This document shows positions 33,501 through 43,800 of a stretch of 64,000 bases of DNA, piece by piece. The position numbers and the translations under genes are program-made. The stretch is from Bradyrhizobium sp. 149 (lineage in GTDB: Bacteria > Pseudomonadota > Alphaproteobacteria > Rhizobiales > Xanthobacteraceae): contig NZ_JADPKK010000017.1 in assembly GCF_023073915.1 (NCBI RefSeq), positions 62,001-126,000 on the forward strand, written 5' to 3'. Every line of letters begins with the position of its first letter. Within the stretch, counting starts at the first letter, position 1. The notes under the pieces were generated by a model that saw only the letters and a program-made list of their open reading frames with translations, searched no databases and was not told the DNA's origin.

Positions 33501-34568
33501 GTGACCAGGCTCGACAGACGCGAATTTCTCCTCGGCAGCGCCGCAGCACTCGCGGCGGGCACATCGGCGTCCGCAGCGCCGGCGTCAAAACTCGCCCAGC
33601 GCCGTCAGGGATTTGGTGCCGCGGCCACGCTCTGGGATCTGCAAGCCGATCCCAGGCTTGGCGAAGCCATCAGCAACTATTGCACGCAGGTGGTGCCGGT
33701 GCTCGAGCTGAAATGGCCGATGCTACGGCCGGACGCGCACACCTTTGCCTTCGAACGTGCCGACGCGATCCTGGATTTCGCCCGGCAGAACGACCTGACG
33801 ATGCGCGGCCATGCGCTCGCCTGGTATCACGACATTCCGGACTGGACCAAGCAGATCAAGGATGCCAAAGGCGTCGAGCGCGCCTACGTCGACCACATCG
33901 GCACCGTCGTCTCTTATTACAAGGACAAGCTGACGTCGTGGGACGTCGTCAACGAGCCGATCCCGGACAATCCGCGCAGTCCAAAAGACCGGCGCGACTC
34001 GTTCTGGACGCAGCACCTGGGCAACGGCTGGATCCCGCTGGCGTTCCGTACGGCATCCGCGGCCGACCCCTTCGTCAAGCTCGCGATCAACGAATACGAC
34101 ATCGAGTCGGCGAAGGACACGTTCATTGCGAAGCGCGCGGCCTACCGCAATCTCATCATGGACCTGCTCGACCGGGGCGTGCCGTTGCACGCCGTGGGTC
34201 TGCAATCGCATCTGCATGCCGAGCTCGAGATCGACACCCATGGGCTCGCCGAATTCGTCACCGAGCTGCGCGCCTGGGGCCTTGAGGTGCTCGTCACCGA
34301 GCTCGACGTCGACGATCAGAAGCTGACGGGCACCCCGGCAGAGCGCGACGCCGTGGTCGCCAAGCGCGTCGAAGATCTCTTGACCGCGATCTCGACCAGC
34401 GGACCGGTGCGCTCGATCCTGACCTGGGGCCTCTCGGATCGCTATAGCTGGATCAACGGCACCTTTGCCCGCGCCGACAAGCAGCCGAACCGTCCCCTGC
34501 CGCTCGACGGCGAGTTCAAGCCGAAGCCGTTCATGAACGTGCTCAGCAAGTTCACGAGAGACGTATAA
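33501..34568 (+). CDS. Tat-exported endo-1,4-beta-xylanase, GH10 family
   Basis: A 355-residue glycoside hydrolase. The GTG start at 33501 follows AAGGAA and gives a twin-arginine signal (LDRREFLLGSAAALAAG), so it is exported folded. The GH10 barrel has GHALAWYHDIPDW, the acid/base Glu152 in SWDVVNEP and the nucleophile Glu267 in LVTELDV. It would cut xylan or related plant beta-glycans outside the cytosol. The length equals a single catalytic domain with no binding module. It fits a plant-associated soil bacterium. An IS element begins 6 bp after its stop. Confidence 0.92.
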   Translation: MTRLDRREFLLGSAAALAAGTSASAAPASKLAQRRQGFGAAATLWDLQADPRLGEAISNYCTQVVPVLELKWPMLRPDAHTFAFERADAILDFARQNDLTMRGHALAWYHDIPDWTKQIKDAKGVERAYVDHIGTVVSYYKDKLTSWDVVNEPIPDNPRSPKDRRDSFWTQHLGNGWIPLAFRTASAADPFVKLAINEYDIESAKDTFIAKRAAYRNLIMDLLDRGVPLHAVGLQSHLHAELEIDTHGLAEFVTELRAWGLEVLVTELDVDDQKLTGTPAERDAVVAKRVEDLLTAISTSGPVRSILTWGLSDRYSWINGTFARADKQPNRPLPLDGEFKPKPFMNVLSKFTRDV

Positions 34569-34584
34569 GGACTAGGGTCCGGAC

Positions 34585-35124
34585 TCAATTAGCCCACCAC
34601 GAGATTGCAGCTGCGAGCAAGATTGCAGACAGGAAGATGTCTGCGCGCTTGTCATATCGAGTTGCGATACGGCGGAAGTCCTTGAGCCGGCAGAACATGC
34701 GCTCGATGACGTTTCGACCTTTATATGCTGCTTTGTCGTAGCGATGCGGATGCTTGCGGGTCGGATTTGGCGGGATCACGGCCTTGATACGGCGTGCGGC
34801 CAGTTCATCGCGTAAGCTCTTGGCGTCGTAGGCTCGATCGGCCAGCAAGCGGCGCGGATTGCGGATCCTGCCGATCAGGTCGCGTGCACCGACCAGGTCG
34901 TGGGTGTTGCCCGGGGTAATCAGGAAGGCCAAGGGACGGCCGATATCATCAGTCAGCGCGTGGATTTTGGTGGTCTGCCCGCCCCGCGAGCGGCCGATTG
35001 CATTGTTGAAGGCCCCCCTTTTGCGCCAGCTGCGGAGCGATGGGCTTTGATGTAGGTCGAGGCCACCGAGATCGATCCGTACATGCCGGTCGATCCGGTC
35101 AGCGCGTAAAAGATGCCCGTCCAA
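34585..35124 (-). CDS. IS5-family transposase, orfB (C-terminal catalytic part)
   Basis: The useful part begins at the A4G6 slippery run (35013-35022, plus-strand CCCCCCTTTT) and reads AFNNAIGRSRGGQTTKIHAL, then PGNTHDLVGA, LLADRAYDAKSLRDEL (second Asp of DDE) and NVIERMFCRLKDFRRIATRY (the Glu region). Residues upstream of the run, to 35124, are out-of-frame reading of orfA. It is expressed by programmed frameshifting as an orfAB fusion, the normal mode in this IS group. Confidence 0.83.
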   Translation of the reverse strand: MDGHLLRADRIDRHVRIDLGGLDLHQSPSLRSWRKRGAFNNAIGRSRGGQTTKIHALTDDIGRPLAFLITPGNTHDLVGARDLIGRIRNPRRLLADRAYDAKSLRDELAARRIKAVIPPNPTRKHPHRYDKAAYKGRNVIERMFCRLKDFRRIATRYDKRADIFLSAILLAAAISWWAN

Positions 35125-35345
35125 ATGCCCTGCCGGCTCCAGCGGTTGAAGCGGTTATAAACCGTCGTGTAGGGGCCATAGACTTCTGGGCAATCGCGCC
35201 AGCGCGAACCAGATTTCAGCATGTGTATGATGCCGCTGATGACGCGCCGATCATCCACCCGGTGCGCCCCTTTACGTCCCCGAGGCAACAATGGCTCAAT
35301 CCGCCGCCATTCCACATCGCTGAGCCAGTAGACCTGCTTTGCCAT
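34953..35345 (-). CDS. IS5-family transposase, orfA (N-terminal part)
   Basis: A 130-residue frame with the DUF4096-type N-terminal domain (WLSDVEWRRIEPLLPRGRKG, MLKSGSRWRDCPEVYGPYTT, NRFNRWSRQGIW). At about residue 96 the sequence reads SISVASTYIKAHRSA. In related elements an Asp of the DDE triad stands where this copy has Ala (codon 35061-35063), so the enzyme may be dead. Full transposase needs a frameshift at the A4G6 run (complement of 35013-35022) into orfB; the last 19 residues of orfA after that run are only used when no shift happens. Confidence 0.85.
   Translation of the reverse strand: MAKQVYWLSDVEWRRIEPLLPRGRKGAHRVDDRRVISGIIHMLKSGSRWRDCPEVYGPYTTVYNRFNRWSRQGIWTGIFYALTGSTGMYGSISVASTYIKAHRSAAGAKGGPSTMQSAARGAGRPPKSTR
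35013..35022 (-). other. Frameshift site of the IS transposase
   Basis: The minus strand reads AAAAGGGGGG at the point where orfA (AGAKGG) must switch to orfB (GAFNNAIG). A4G6 runs are known slippery sequences of IS5-type elements. Confidence 0.65.
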
Positions 35346-35417
35346 TCAAGCCTCCCTTCCGCGGAGATGCTTGAATCACAATCCAATTTCGAATGGAATC
35401 CCTATTGAGTACAGACC

Positions 35418-36368
35418 CTAGCGCGCTTTCGGCACTTCGAACTGAGCCTCGTCGTCCATGTGATCGGGCGAAAGGCTCGGACTGCGACGATCGCGCGAGC
35501 TGAGGCGGAAGACGTCGCGGATGTCGTCGATCGAGGTCGACGAATAGGACTGGATGCAGAGCGCGACCTGCTCGGGCGAAGCGGCGCGCATCATCGCTTC
35601 GATGGCCGGGCGGTCGAGGCGCGTGTCGTCCCAATGCGAAACCGCGATGCTATCTTCGGTGACTCGATGGGTGGCCAGATGCGCGGGCGAGCTCGCGACG
35701 AAATGGCCGTACATGAGATATTCCGAGAACCTCTTCTTCCGGCACAGGGCGAGAACCCAGTTCAATCCCGTTGCCGACTTGATGGCGTCGGTCATCGCGC
35801 GCGCGGTGTCCTTGTCCCAGACCAGCGCGTTGCCGACATAGTCGTCCGCAGGGAAGGACCGCTCCTTGATACCGAGGAGCTGATCGACGGTGCGGAGCCA
35901 CAGGACATGCAAGGGGTGGGCGGCGTCGATCCCCTTGCGCGTGACGAACAGCGGCGTCTTCTCAGCGCCGGCATATTGACCGACGTCGAATTCGCGGAAG
36001 AACAGATTGTCCGAATCCAGAATGCAGACGCGCTGCTCGGGCGCGTTGAGGACGCCGGCGATCTTGAGGATCTGCTGGATGTGCCAGCCATGAACGGGCG
36101 ACGACAGCAGCGAGAGCCAGACGCGTCGTTTGCTGATGAACTGGAGAGCCGGCGGCAGCGCCCAGAGCCATTTCGGCAAATAGCGCGAAGCCGGAATGAT
36201 GACGCGCTTGTCGGAAGCGAACCGCGCGAACAGCGGCACATCCTCATCGTTAACGAGAACATAATGCCGCGTGTAGCCCGTCAACCAGGTGTCGATGCTC
36301 TCGCTGAGCAGCGAAAAGCGTTCAATATCCTTGGCGTAGCTGGCGGTCAGCAGGGCAACAGAATGCAT
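35418..36368 (-). CDS. DUF6492-family protein (glycosyltransferase-like)
   Basis: A 316-residue protein with the DUF6492 pattern: MHSVALLTASYAKDIERFSL, YVLVNDEDVPLF, LPKWLWALPP and a CILDSDNLFFREFDV segment resembling the DxD metal site of GT-A glycosyltransferases. A sugar-transfer role in surface polysaccharide is likely but not shown. The TAG stop (complement of 35418-35420) includes the last base of the IS element and the TA duplication; before insertion the same TAG was formed by host DNA. The 95 bp to the next gene hold nothing evident. Confidence 0.78.
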   Translation of the reverse strand: MHSVALLTASYAKDIERFSLLSESIDTWLTGYTRHYVLVNDEDVPLFARFASDKRVIIPASRYLPKWLWALPPALQFISKRRVWLSLLSSPVHGWHIQQILKIAGVLNAPEQRVCILDSDNLFFREFDVGQYAGAEKTPLFVTRKGIDAAHPLHVLWLRTVDQLLGIKERSFPADDYVGNALVWDKDTARAMTDAIKSATGLNWVLALCRKKRFSEYLMYGHFVASSPAHLATHRVTEDSIAVSHWDDTRLDRPAIEAMMRAASPEQVALCIQSYSSTSIDDIRDVFRLSSRDRRSPSLSPDHMDDEAQFEVPKAR

Positions 36369-36463
36369 GGCGCGCGCTCGTATGGCGATCAAGCCGCAGT
36401 CATAGCGGCGTCGAGACGCGTTGGATACTTACATTCGCAATCAAGGTAAAATGAAACGAAGCA

Positions 36464-37258
36464 TTAGCTATCCGACGGCAGCCCCTGCTCGATGCCACGA
36501 AAGCGCAGCGGCGCCAGCGAGGAGGCGCGCTGCCACCAATCGGCGACGCGGTCGTCGAGCGCGGTCACACCTCGGCCCCGTCCGGGGAAGATCCGGATCT
36601 GCTGTACCGCCTCGGCTTCGAACCCCTTGCCCTTGCGGGTGATCTTGAGGGCAGTGCCTTCGCGGTCCCGCTGGGTCAGCGGCACCAGAAGGCGGCCGCG
36701 CGGACGAAGCGACCGAAGCCAGAGCGGATGCGGCTGCGAGAAACCGGCATGCACGATGATCACGTCGGCGGGTTCGCCGATGTCCTCGCATCCGTCACCA
36801 TGGACGACCGCGACGTTGCGATAGGCGCGGAGAAAGGTCGCGGCGCGTGCCGCAAGCCGCTCGTCGCATTCGATTGCATGCACCCCGCCTTTTGGGCCCA
36901 CGATCTTCGACAGCACGGCGGAGAAATAGCCGAGCCCACAGCCGATCTGAACCACACGGTCTTTTTCTCGGATGTCGAGCAAATCGATGAAGTGCGCCCA
37001 CAGGCTCGGCAGTCCGGTATCGAGCTTGCGGCGGGCATCGATCGCGACCAGCACATTATCCTGGAGATGAACGGGATCGGCATCCGGCGTCAGCCGATAG
37101 CTGCGCGCCGCCTCGCTCTTGATACGCCAAGGCCCCTTCGCCAGAAAGTTTTCGCGCGGAACAGTGGCGAGGGCTTCGAGCAGGCGCGTTGAGGAGATCC
37201 GTTCGCGCTTTGCGATCAGCTCCACGTAGCGCGCACGCGCGGCGGCAAGGTCGCTCAT
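36464..37258 (-). CDS. Protein-L-isoaspartate O-methyltransferase-like protein
   Basis: A 264-residue SAM methyltransferase of the PCMT family: VPRENFLAKGPW, DNVLVAIDARRKLDTGLPSL in place of the usual SQPY/I motif, VVQIGCGLGYFSAVLSKIVG (motif I), VHAIECDERLAARA and VVHGDG. Because the substrate loop SQPYI is replaced, it may act on something other than isoaspartyl protein. ATG at 37258 is within 2 bp of the end of the regulator gene upstream (37260), so the two are probably translationally linked. Confidence 0.8.
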   Translation of the reverse strand: MSDLAAARARYVELIAKRERISSTRLLEALATVPRENFLAKGPWRIKSEAARSYRLTPDADPVHLQDNVLVAIDARRKLDTGLPSLWAHFIDLLDIREKDRVVQIGCGLGYFSAVLSKIVGPKGGVHAIECDERLAARAATFLRAYRNVAVVHGDGCEDIGEPADVIIVHAGFSQPHPLWLRSLRPRGRLLVPLTQRDREGTALKITRKGKGFEAEAVQQIRIFPGRGRGVTALDDRVADWWQRASSLAPLRFRGIEQGLPSDS

Positions 37259-37259
37259 C

Positions 37260-40200
37260 TCACGGGATAGCCTGTTCACGAGCAGGCGCGTCTGCGCCGA
37301 GCTCGTTGATCAGTTGCATCGCCTGGGTCAGGTCCGGCGTATAAAAGCCCTCACTGAACTTGCCGACGATCGGCGCGAGCAGGAGACTTGCGTGCTCGCG
37401 CTTGCCGGATTCGTGCGACAGGCGTGCGAGGCTGACGGCGGTGCGAAGCTCCCAGGACAGCGCGCCCTGCTTCCGCGCGATCTCCAGCGACAGGTTGAAC
37501 AGCTCCTCGGCTTCCTGCACTGAGGCCGGATTCCCGTCCGACAGGGTGATCTCGCCTTGCAGGCGGTAGACTTCGGCGAGGTAGGAGTGATCGCCGGTCC
37601 GTCTCGCGGTCGCGAGCGCACCGTCCAGCGCGCGCAAGGCGGCGTCGCGCATTCCGACCTTGGCGTACGCCTCCGCGAGCAGACAGCGGAACCAGCAGCC
37701 GGCGAGCCAGGAATCCATCGCTTCGTATTCATCGAGGCCGAACCGCATCTGGCTGAGGCCTTCGTCGGCCTCGCCGAGCTGCGCCAGCGCCCAGCCGCGC
37801 AGGATCGCCGCCTGCTGCTTCCAGTGCAGGAAGTTGTGCTCGGTCGCGATGATCATGGCGCGGTTGGCGTGGTCGCGCGTGCCCTCGACATCGCGCAAAT
37901 GCTGGCAAAGATAGGCGCCGAACACGAGCGCGAAGGCGAGCGTGAAGGGATGGCGGATCTTCTCGGCATTCGCGATCGCCTGCTCGCTGTGCTCACGCGC
38001 CGCGTCGGGCCGGCCGAGGAACCACAAGAGATAGCCGAGATAGGACAGCGAGACGATGCCGGGATCGGTGCCGTGCCGCTCCATCAGATCCGAGTGCAGG
38101 TCGGGGCTGTAGAGGTTGATGCAGCGATGCAAGTGGTGCTGGGACGCAGCAAAGCGCCCGCGATAGAGCATGGTCATCGCGATCGAGCGGTGCGCCTCGA
38201 TCAGATAGCCGGTCTGCTGTGCCGGCTGCGTCCCCTCGTTCAGCCGCTCGCGCTTGGCGAACTTCAACAGCTCGACGCTGAGATCATGCGCACGGGTGAG
38301 ATCGGCGCGGATGAAATGACAGACCCAGAGCCCGCGCGTGGCGGCGAAGGCCTTTTCGTCGTCCTCGAGCTGCTGGCCGAGTTCGAGGGCGCGGACGTAG
38401 TTCTCCTCGACCTCCTGCACGGCATAGCCCTTGGCGGCGATCAACGCGTTGCCGAGCGCAATGCGCAGCTCGAGCTCCATCTCGTCAGCGCCCTGCATGC
38501 GCGCATTGGCCTGCACAACGCTGAGGCCGCGGCGCAGATGGCCGATCGCCTCCAGATTGGCGCCGCTCTTGGCCGCCTGCTTGCCGGCCTTGAGCCAGAA
38601 GCTGGCGGCGCCCTCGCTCTGGCCGGATTCGGTCAAATGATGGGCCAGCAGTTCCGGTTCGCGCTCGGTCTTTTCCGGATACATCTCGGCGAGCACCTGG
38701 GCGATCCGGGAATGCAGCTTCCGCCGCTCGCTGTGCAACAGGCTCGCATGCGCGGCGTTCTGGATCATCACATGCTTGAAGGAGTAGAGCGCGTCGGGTG
38801 GATGGCCTCGGCGCATGATCAGCCCGGCCTCCTCCAGATGATTGAGCGCGGCCTCGATCTGTTCGGCGGGCGTGTTGGCGACCGCGTGCAGCGTCTCGTA
38901 GGAGAATTCGCGGCCGATGGTGGCGCCGATCTGCGCAATCCGCTTGAAAGGCCCCATCCGGTCCAGCCGCGCCATCAGCGAGTCCGTCAGCGTCGCCGGG
39001 ATCGCGAGCTGCCGCCACGGGCCCGACAGCACGTAGCGCCCGTGCCGTTCGGTCAGAAGGTTGGATTCGAGAACCGTCTTGGTCAGCTCTTCCAGGAACA
39101 GCGGCACGCCGTCGGTCTTGACGATGATCTCCTCGACGACCTCCTTGGGAAGCTCGCGTCCCGCCACGCGCTCGACCAGCGTCGCGCGCAACTGCCGGCT
39201 CAACCGGTTCAGCACCAGCGTGGTGATATGCGAATGCGCGTTCCAGCTCGGCTGAAATTCAGATCGCGCCGTCATGACGACGAGGACCGGCCGGTTCTGT
39301 GCCCGGCCGACCAGGAGATCGATTACCTCGCGGGAGGTCGGGTCGATCCAGTGCAGATCCTCGAACGCGATCACCAGAGGCTGCTCGCGAGCAAGGCCGA
39401 GGAAATGATTGACCAGCGCCGCGACGGTCGCATCCTTTTGCTGCTGCGGCGATAGCTCCAGCGGCGGATAGCGATCACCGGTCGGAATGGACAACAGCGC
39501 GGCAAACAGCGGCGCAACCTGCTCGATCTCGCCATGAGCGGCGGCGATCGCGGTCTCGAGGCTCGCTAGCGACTGCGCGGACGCATCCTCGCGATCGAGA
39601 CCGAGAGAGAATTTGAGCTGCTCGGCGAACGGATAGAACGCCGTGGAGGTGTAATAGGGCGAGCACTGGAACGAGACTTGTCCATGACGGTCGCCCGCGA
39701 TCCGCTCGAAGATTTCCTGGATGATGCGCGACTTGCCGATGCCGGGCTCGCCGAACTTGACCACGACCTGACCGTCGCCCTCCTTGGCCTGCTGCCAGCG
39801 CCCCATCAGCAGCGCAATCTCCTCCTCGCGGTTGACGAGCGGGGTCAGCCGCGTGCCCATCGCGGCGGCGAAGCGGGTCTCCACCCGCGAGGCGCGCATC
39901 ACATGCCAGGCCTGCGCTTTCTCGGAGATGCCCTTCAGCGCGTGGACGCCGAGATTGCGGTAGTCGAATTTCCCCTTCAGCAGCGACTGGGTCGAGGCGG
40001 AAATCACCACACCATTCGGGGGCGCCAAGCCTTGCAGGCGCGCGGCGAGATTGACGGTTTCTCCGACCGCGGAGTCGCGCTCCTCGGTGCCCTGTCCGAC
40101 GAGGTCGCCAACCACGACGAGACCGGTCGCGATGCCGATGCGGACCGCGGGTGAGTGGCTGAGCGCACCACGCGGCTCGGTCGCGCGGGCGGTCGACAGC

Positions 40201-40724
40201 ACCCGGACGATTTCCAGCCCCGCACGCACGGCGCGCTCGGCGTCGTCCTCATGTGCGGTCGGATAGCCGAAATAGACCAAAATACCGTCGCCGACGAAGC
40301 GGGCGGCAAAACCTTCATAGTGCTTCACCACGCGGACACAGGTTTCGCGGAAGCTCGCGATCATGTCGCGCACGTCTTCCGGATCGAACTGCACTGACAG
40401 CGAAGTAGAATCCACCATGTCGCAAAACATGGTGGTGAGCTGACGCCGCTCGGCGCCGACCTCCGTCCGGACTTGCGGGCGCGCCGTCGCGTCGGGGTTC
40501 TCCGCTGTTTCGGCCCGGAACAGCGCGGTCATGGCCCGCTGGAGCCGCTTCCGATCGCCGAGCGGCAATCCGAGCTCGACCAGATCGGATTCGGTCAGGT
40601 CCGCCATGACGTCGAGATCGAGACGGTGCTCTGCGAAGAGATCGGTATAGTGGCCGAGACCAACGCCTTCGAGCCAGCGCTTCAGCCCGCCTTCCGTTCC
40701 CGTGCCCAGCTCATTCTCCAGCAT
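37260..40724 (-). CDS. Multidomain regulator: SAM domain, class III cyclase, AAA ATPase, TPR repeats
   Basis: An 1154-residue cytosolic protein. Residues about 12-65 are a sterile alpha motif (LKRWLEGVGLGHYTDLFAEH, then LTESDLVELGLPLGDRKRL). Residues about 92-270 are a class III cyclase (LTTMFCDMVDSTSLSVQFDP, FVGDGILVYFGYP). Then comes an AAA_16/STAND ATPase with Walker A GEPGIGKS (325-332) and a DLHWID-type Walker B, and from about 690 a TPR-like solenoid. Such proteins couple a signal, sensed by the repeats, to cAMP synthesis. It is divergent from the NRPS gene (142-bp gap) and could control it. Confidence 0.9.
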   Translation of the reverse strand: MLENELGTGTEGGLKRWLEGVGLGHYTDLFAEHRLDLDVMADLTESDLVELGLPLGDRKRLQRAMTALFRAETAENPDATARPQVRTEVGAERRQLTTMFCDMVDSTSLSVQFDPEDVRDMIASFRETCVRVVKHYEGFAARFVGDGILVYFGYPTAHEDDAERAVRAGLEIVRVLSTARATEPRGALSHSPAVRIGIATGLVVVGDLVGQGTEERDSAVGETVNLAARLQGLAPPNGVVISASTQSLLKGKFDYRNLGVHALKGISEKAQAWHVMRASRVETRFAAAMGTRLTPLVNREEEIALLMGRWQQAKEGDGQVVVKFGEPGIGKSRIIQEIFERIAGDRHGQVSFQCSPYYTSTAFYPFAEQLKFSLGLDREDASAQSLASLETAIAAAHGEIEQVAPLFAALLSIPTGDRYPPLELSPQQQKDATVAALVNHFLGLAREQPLVIAFEDLHWIDPTSREVIDLLVGRAQNRPVLVVMTARSEFQPSWNAHSHITTLVLNRLSRQLRATLVERVAGRELPKEVVEEIIVKTDGVPLFLEELTKTVLESNLLTERHGRYVLSGPWRQLAIPATLTDSLMARLDRMGPFKRIAQIGATIGREFSYETLHAVANTPAEQIEAALNHLEEAGLIMRRGHPPDALYSFKHVMIQNAAHASLLHSERRKLHSRIAQVLAEMYPEKTEREPELLAHHLTESGQSEGAASFWLKAGKQAAKSGANLEAIGHLRRGLSVVQANARMQGADEMELELRIALGNALIAAKGYAVQEVEENYVRALELGQQLEDDEKAFAATRGLWVCHFIRADLTRAHDLSVELLKFAKRERLNEGTQPAQQTGYLIEAHRSIAMTMLYRGRFAASQHHLHRCINLYSPDLHSDLMERHGTDPGIVSLSYLGYLLWFLGRPDAAREHSEQAIANAEKIRHPFTLAFALVFGAYLCQHLRDVEGTRDHANRAMIIATEHNFLHWKQQAAILRGWALAQLGEADEGLSQMRFGLDEYEAMDSWLAGCWFRCLLAEAYAKVGMRDAALRALDGALATARRTGDHSYLAEVYRLQGEITLSDGNPASVQEAEELFNLSLEIARKQGALSWELRTAVSLARLSHESGKREHASLLLAPIVGKFSEGFYTPDLTQAMQLINELGADAPAREQAIP

Positions 40725-40866
40725 GGTGATTCTGCCCGACCAATCACTCCGTCGAAGCGCTTAGGACCCCTCAACCACAGATTTTGGGGTCAAAACTTCA
40801 CCTCAGACTGGACGCGTTCCCATAGTTCTTGGAAGAATAGCCCAATCGGTTCAAAAGGGAACGGAA

Positions 40867-43800
40867 TTGTCGGACGCCACACTTCCAGCGCCGCAGGGAT
40901 CAGCCAGCGCAACGGCCGAAACGAAGATATTCGCGCATATCGGCGGCCTTCTCGAATTCCACGCCCGCAAGACGCCGGAGGCCCCCGCTCTCCTCGCCCC
41001 TGGCCGGCCGGTCCTCAACTACCGCGGGATTAGCGACCGGACGCAGGATCTCGTCCGCACGCTGCGCGGGCTCGGCATTGCCCCTGCCGACCGCATTGCG
41101 GTTGCGCTGCCGCGCGGTGCCGACAGCGCACTGGCCCTGATCGCGATCGCATCAAGCTGCGCCTGCGTTCCCGTCAATCCCGATCTGACGGCGGACGAGC
41201 TGCAACGCTATTTCAGCGAATTGAAGCTGACGGCGCTGGTCACCCGGGCCGACACGAACTCGGCGAGCCGCGATGTCGCCAAGGCGCTCGATATTGCTGT
41301 GATCGATTTCGTGCCGGGGCCGCAAGACGATCTCGGCGGCTGCACGTTTGCCGGACCGGCGGTTGGACCGGCGAGCAGCAGCGGCGCCTCGCGCGGCGAC
41401 GACGACGCGTTCGTCCTGCTGACATCGGGCACGGCGGCGCGGCCGAAGATGGTGCCGCTGACGCATCGCAACGTCTGCCTTTCCGCCTATAATGCCGGAC
41501 GCGTGCTGTCGCTCGCGTCGCACGATCGTCTGCTCAACGTTCTGCCGCTGTTTCACGCCCATGGTTTGATCTCCGGCCTGCTGACGGCGCTGGCCGCGGG
41601 CTCCAGCGTGATCTGCACCGACGGTTTCGACGCATCCTCCTTCTTCGGGTGGATGCGACAGCTGCAGCCGACCTGGTACACGGCGGTGCCGACCATCCAT
41701 CGCGCGCTGCTGACGGCGGCGGAAGCGAGCCCGGACCTCGCCCGATCGTCGTCGCTGCGCGTCATTCGCTCCGCCTCGGCCTCGCTTGCGCCTACGATCC
41801 TCGACGGGCTGGAGGCGACGTTCGGCGTTCCCGTGCTCGAAACCTACGGCATGACGGAGGCGGCCTCGCAGATCGCGGCCAATGCGTTCGAGCTGCGCAA
41901 GATCGGATCGGTCGGCCGCGCCGCGGGTCCCGAGATCGCGATCATGGACGAGACGGGCCGCGCGCTCGCGAGCGGCGAGCACGGCGAGATCATGCTGCGC
42001 GGACGGAACATGAGCCGCGGCTACTATAATGACGAGGCGGCGACGCAGGCTGCCTTCCGCAATGGCTGGTTCCGGACCGGCGATCTCGGCTATCTCGACG
42101 ACGACGGCTATCTCTTCATCGTCGGCCGTATCAAGGACGTCATCAACCGCGGCGGGCAGAAGATCTCGCCTCTCGAGGTGGAAGAGGTTCTGCTCAGCCA
42201 TCCGGCGGTGCTGGAGGCCGGCGTGTTTGCCGTCCCGCACCAGAAGCTCGGCGAGAACGTCGCCGCCGTCGTGGTGCTGCGGCCGAATTCCGAGGCGACC
42301 TCCGACCAATTGCGCCAGTTCGCGCGGAAGCGGCTCGCCGCCTACAAGGTACCGAGCCTGATCCGCAGCGTCGCGACCCTGCCGAAAGGCGCCAGCGGCA
42401 AAGTCAAGCGCAATGCGCTCGCCCAGCTGATTGCAACTAAGGGCGGCGGCGAGGAGGAGGAGGCCCCTCTGCCACGCAACGCGCTGGAGACCCAGCTCGC
42501 AGGGATCTGGGCCAATTTGCTGGAGCTGCCGCAGGTCAGGAGCGATCACGACGTCTTTGCGCTCGGCGCTGACTCGCTCGCGGTGACGCAGATGCGCTCG
42601 CGCCTGCGCGACCTTCTCAACGTCGACTTCTCGTTCGAGGACATCTTTGATTGCGCCACGGCCTCAGCCCTGGCAGCCCGGGTCGAGACCGCCACAAGGC
42701 ATCGCGAGACGATGCTGCCGGCCTGGCGCAAAGCCGCGGAAGCAGACACACCGTTGTCATTCCAGCAGCAGCGAATGTACGTGCTCTCGCGGCTCGACCC
42801 GACCCGCTACAATTATAACGTCGTCGAAGTCGCGCTCCTCAAGGGTCAGGTCGACGTCGCCGCGCTTTCTGCCGCTCTCGCCGCGGTCTCTGCCCGCCAT
42901 GAGGCACTGCGGTCGGTCTTCGTCGAACGCGAGGGTGAGCCGGCGCAGCTTGTGCTGCAATCGCCGCCACGGTTCGAGCGGATCAAGCTCAAGCCCTGCC
43001 CTACGGACAAGTGGACCGCTGTTGTCAGGCGCGAGGCGCTCCGACTCGCGCAATATCCGTTCGACCTTGCGCACGAGGCGCCGCTGAAGGTCACGCTGCT
43101 GTCGTTCGACAAGAGCAGTCATGCGCTCGTCGTCAACGTCCATCACCTCGTCACCGACGGCTGGTCGCAGCGGCTGTTCTGGGAAGAACTCGCGGCCCAT
43201 TATTCGGCGGCGCGCAAGAACGACGTGGCGGCACTGCCTTCGACCGCCTTCCAGTATCGGGACTTTGCGCTCTGGCAGCAGAACTGGGCGCAGACGCCGG
43301 CCGCCAAGGAGCAACTCGATTACTGGCGGGCGCAGCTCGACGGCGTCACCACGCTGCCGCTGCGGACCGACCGGCCAAGGCCGGAGGTCTGGAGCGGTCA
43401 CGGTGCCCGTCGCTATCTCGAATTCTCCAGGACCCTGTCGGCAGACCTGCGCGCGCTGAGCCAGAACCGGGGCGTCACGCCCTTCATGACCCTGCTCGCA
43501 GTGTTCCAGTGCCTGCTGTTCCGTCACACCGGACACGAGGATGTCGCGACCGGTTCGCTGATCGCCAACCGCAACCAGATTGAGAGCGAGCGATTGATCG
43601 GGCTGTTCGCGAACACCCTGATCCTGCGCAACGATTTTGGCGGCGATCCGAACTTCAGCGACATGTTGCGCCGGGTGCGGCAGGTCACGCTCGATGCCTA
43701 CCGCAATCAGGACCTTCCGATCGAAGAAGTCCTGCGCACTCTTCAGATCGCGCGCCGCGGCGACGGCAATCCGCTGTTTCGGATCATGTTCATCCTCCAG

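Larger units (their letters stand above)
34575..35418 (-). mobile_element. IS5-family insertion sequence (IS427-like group)
   Basis: An 844-bp element. The ends read GGGTCCGGACTCAAT (34575-34589) and, inverted, GGGTCTGTACTCAAT (35404-35418), 15-bp inverted repeats with two mismatches. It is flanked by a TA direct repeat (34573-34574 and 35419-35420), the usual target duplication of this group. The transposase is split into orfA and orfB with a slippery run between them. It sits exactly between the stop codons of the convergent GH10 and DUF6492 genes, apparently without harming either. Confidence 0.85.

Noticed and set aside
34953..35124. Overlap of orfA and orfB as evidence of two separate transposases
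   Set aside because: Both are parts of one enzyme joined at the A4G6 slippery run; the overlap is out-of-frame reading.
37557..39455. Long plus-strand frame (632 codons) opposite the cyclase-ATPase gene
   Set aside because: The sense strand carries recognised SAM, cyclase, ATPase and TPR domains; this frame has none.
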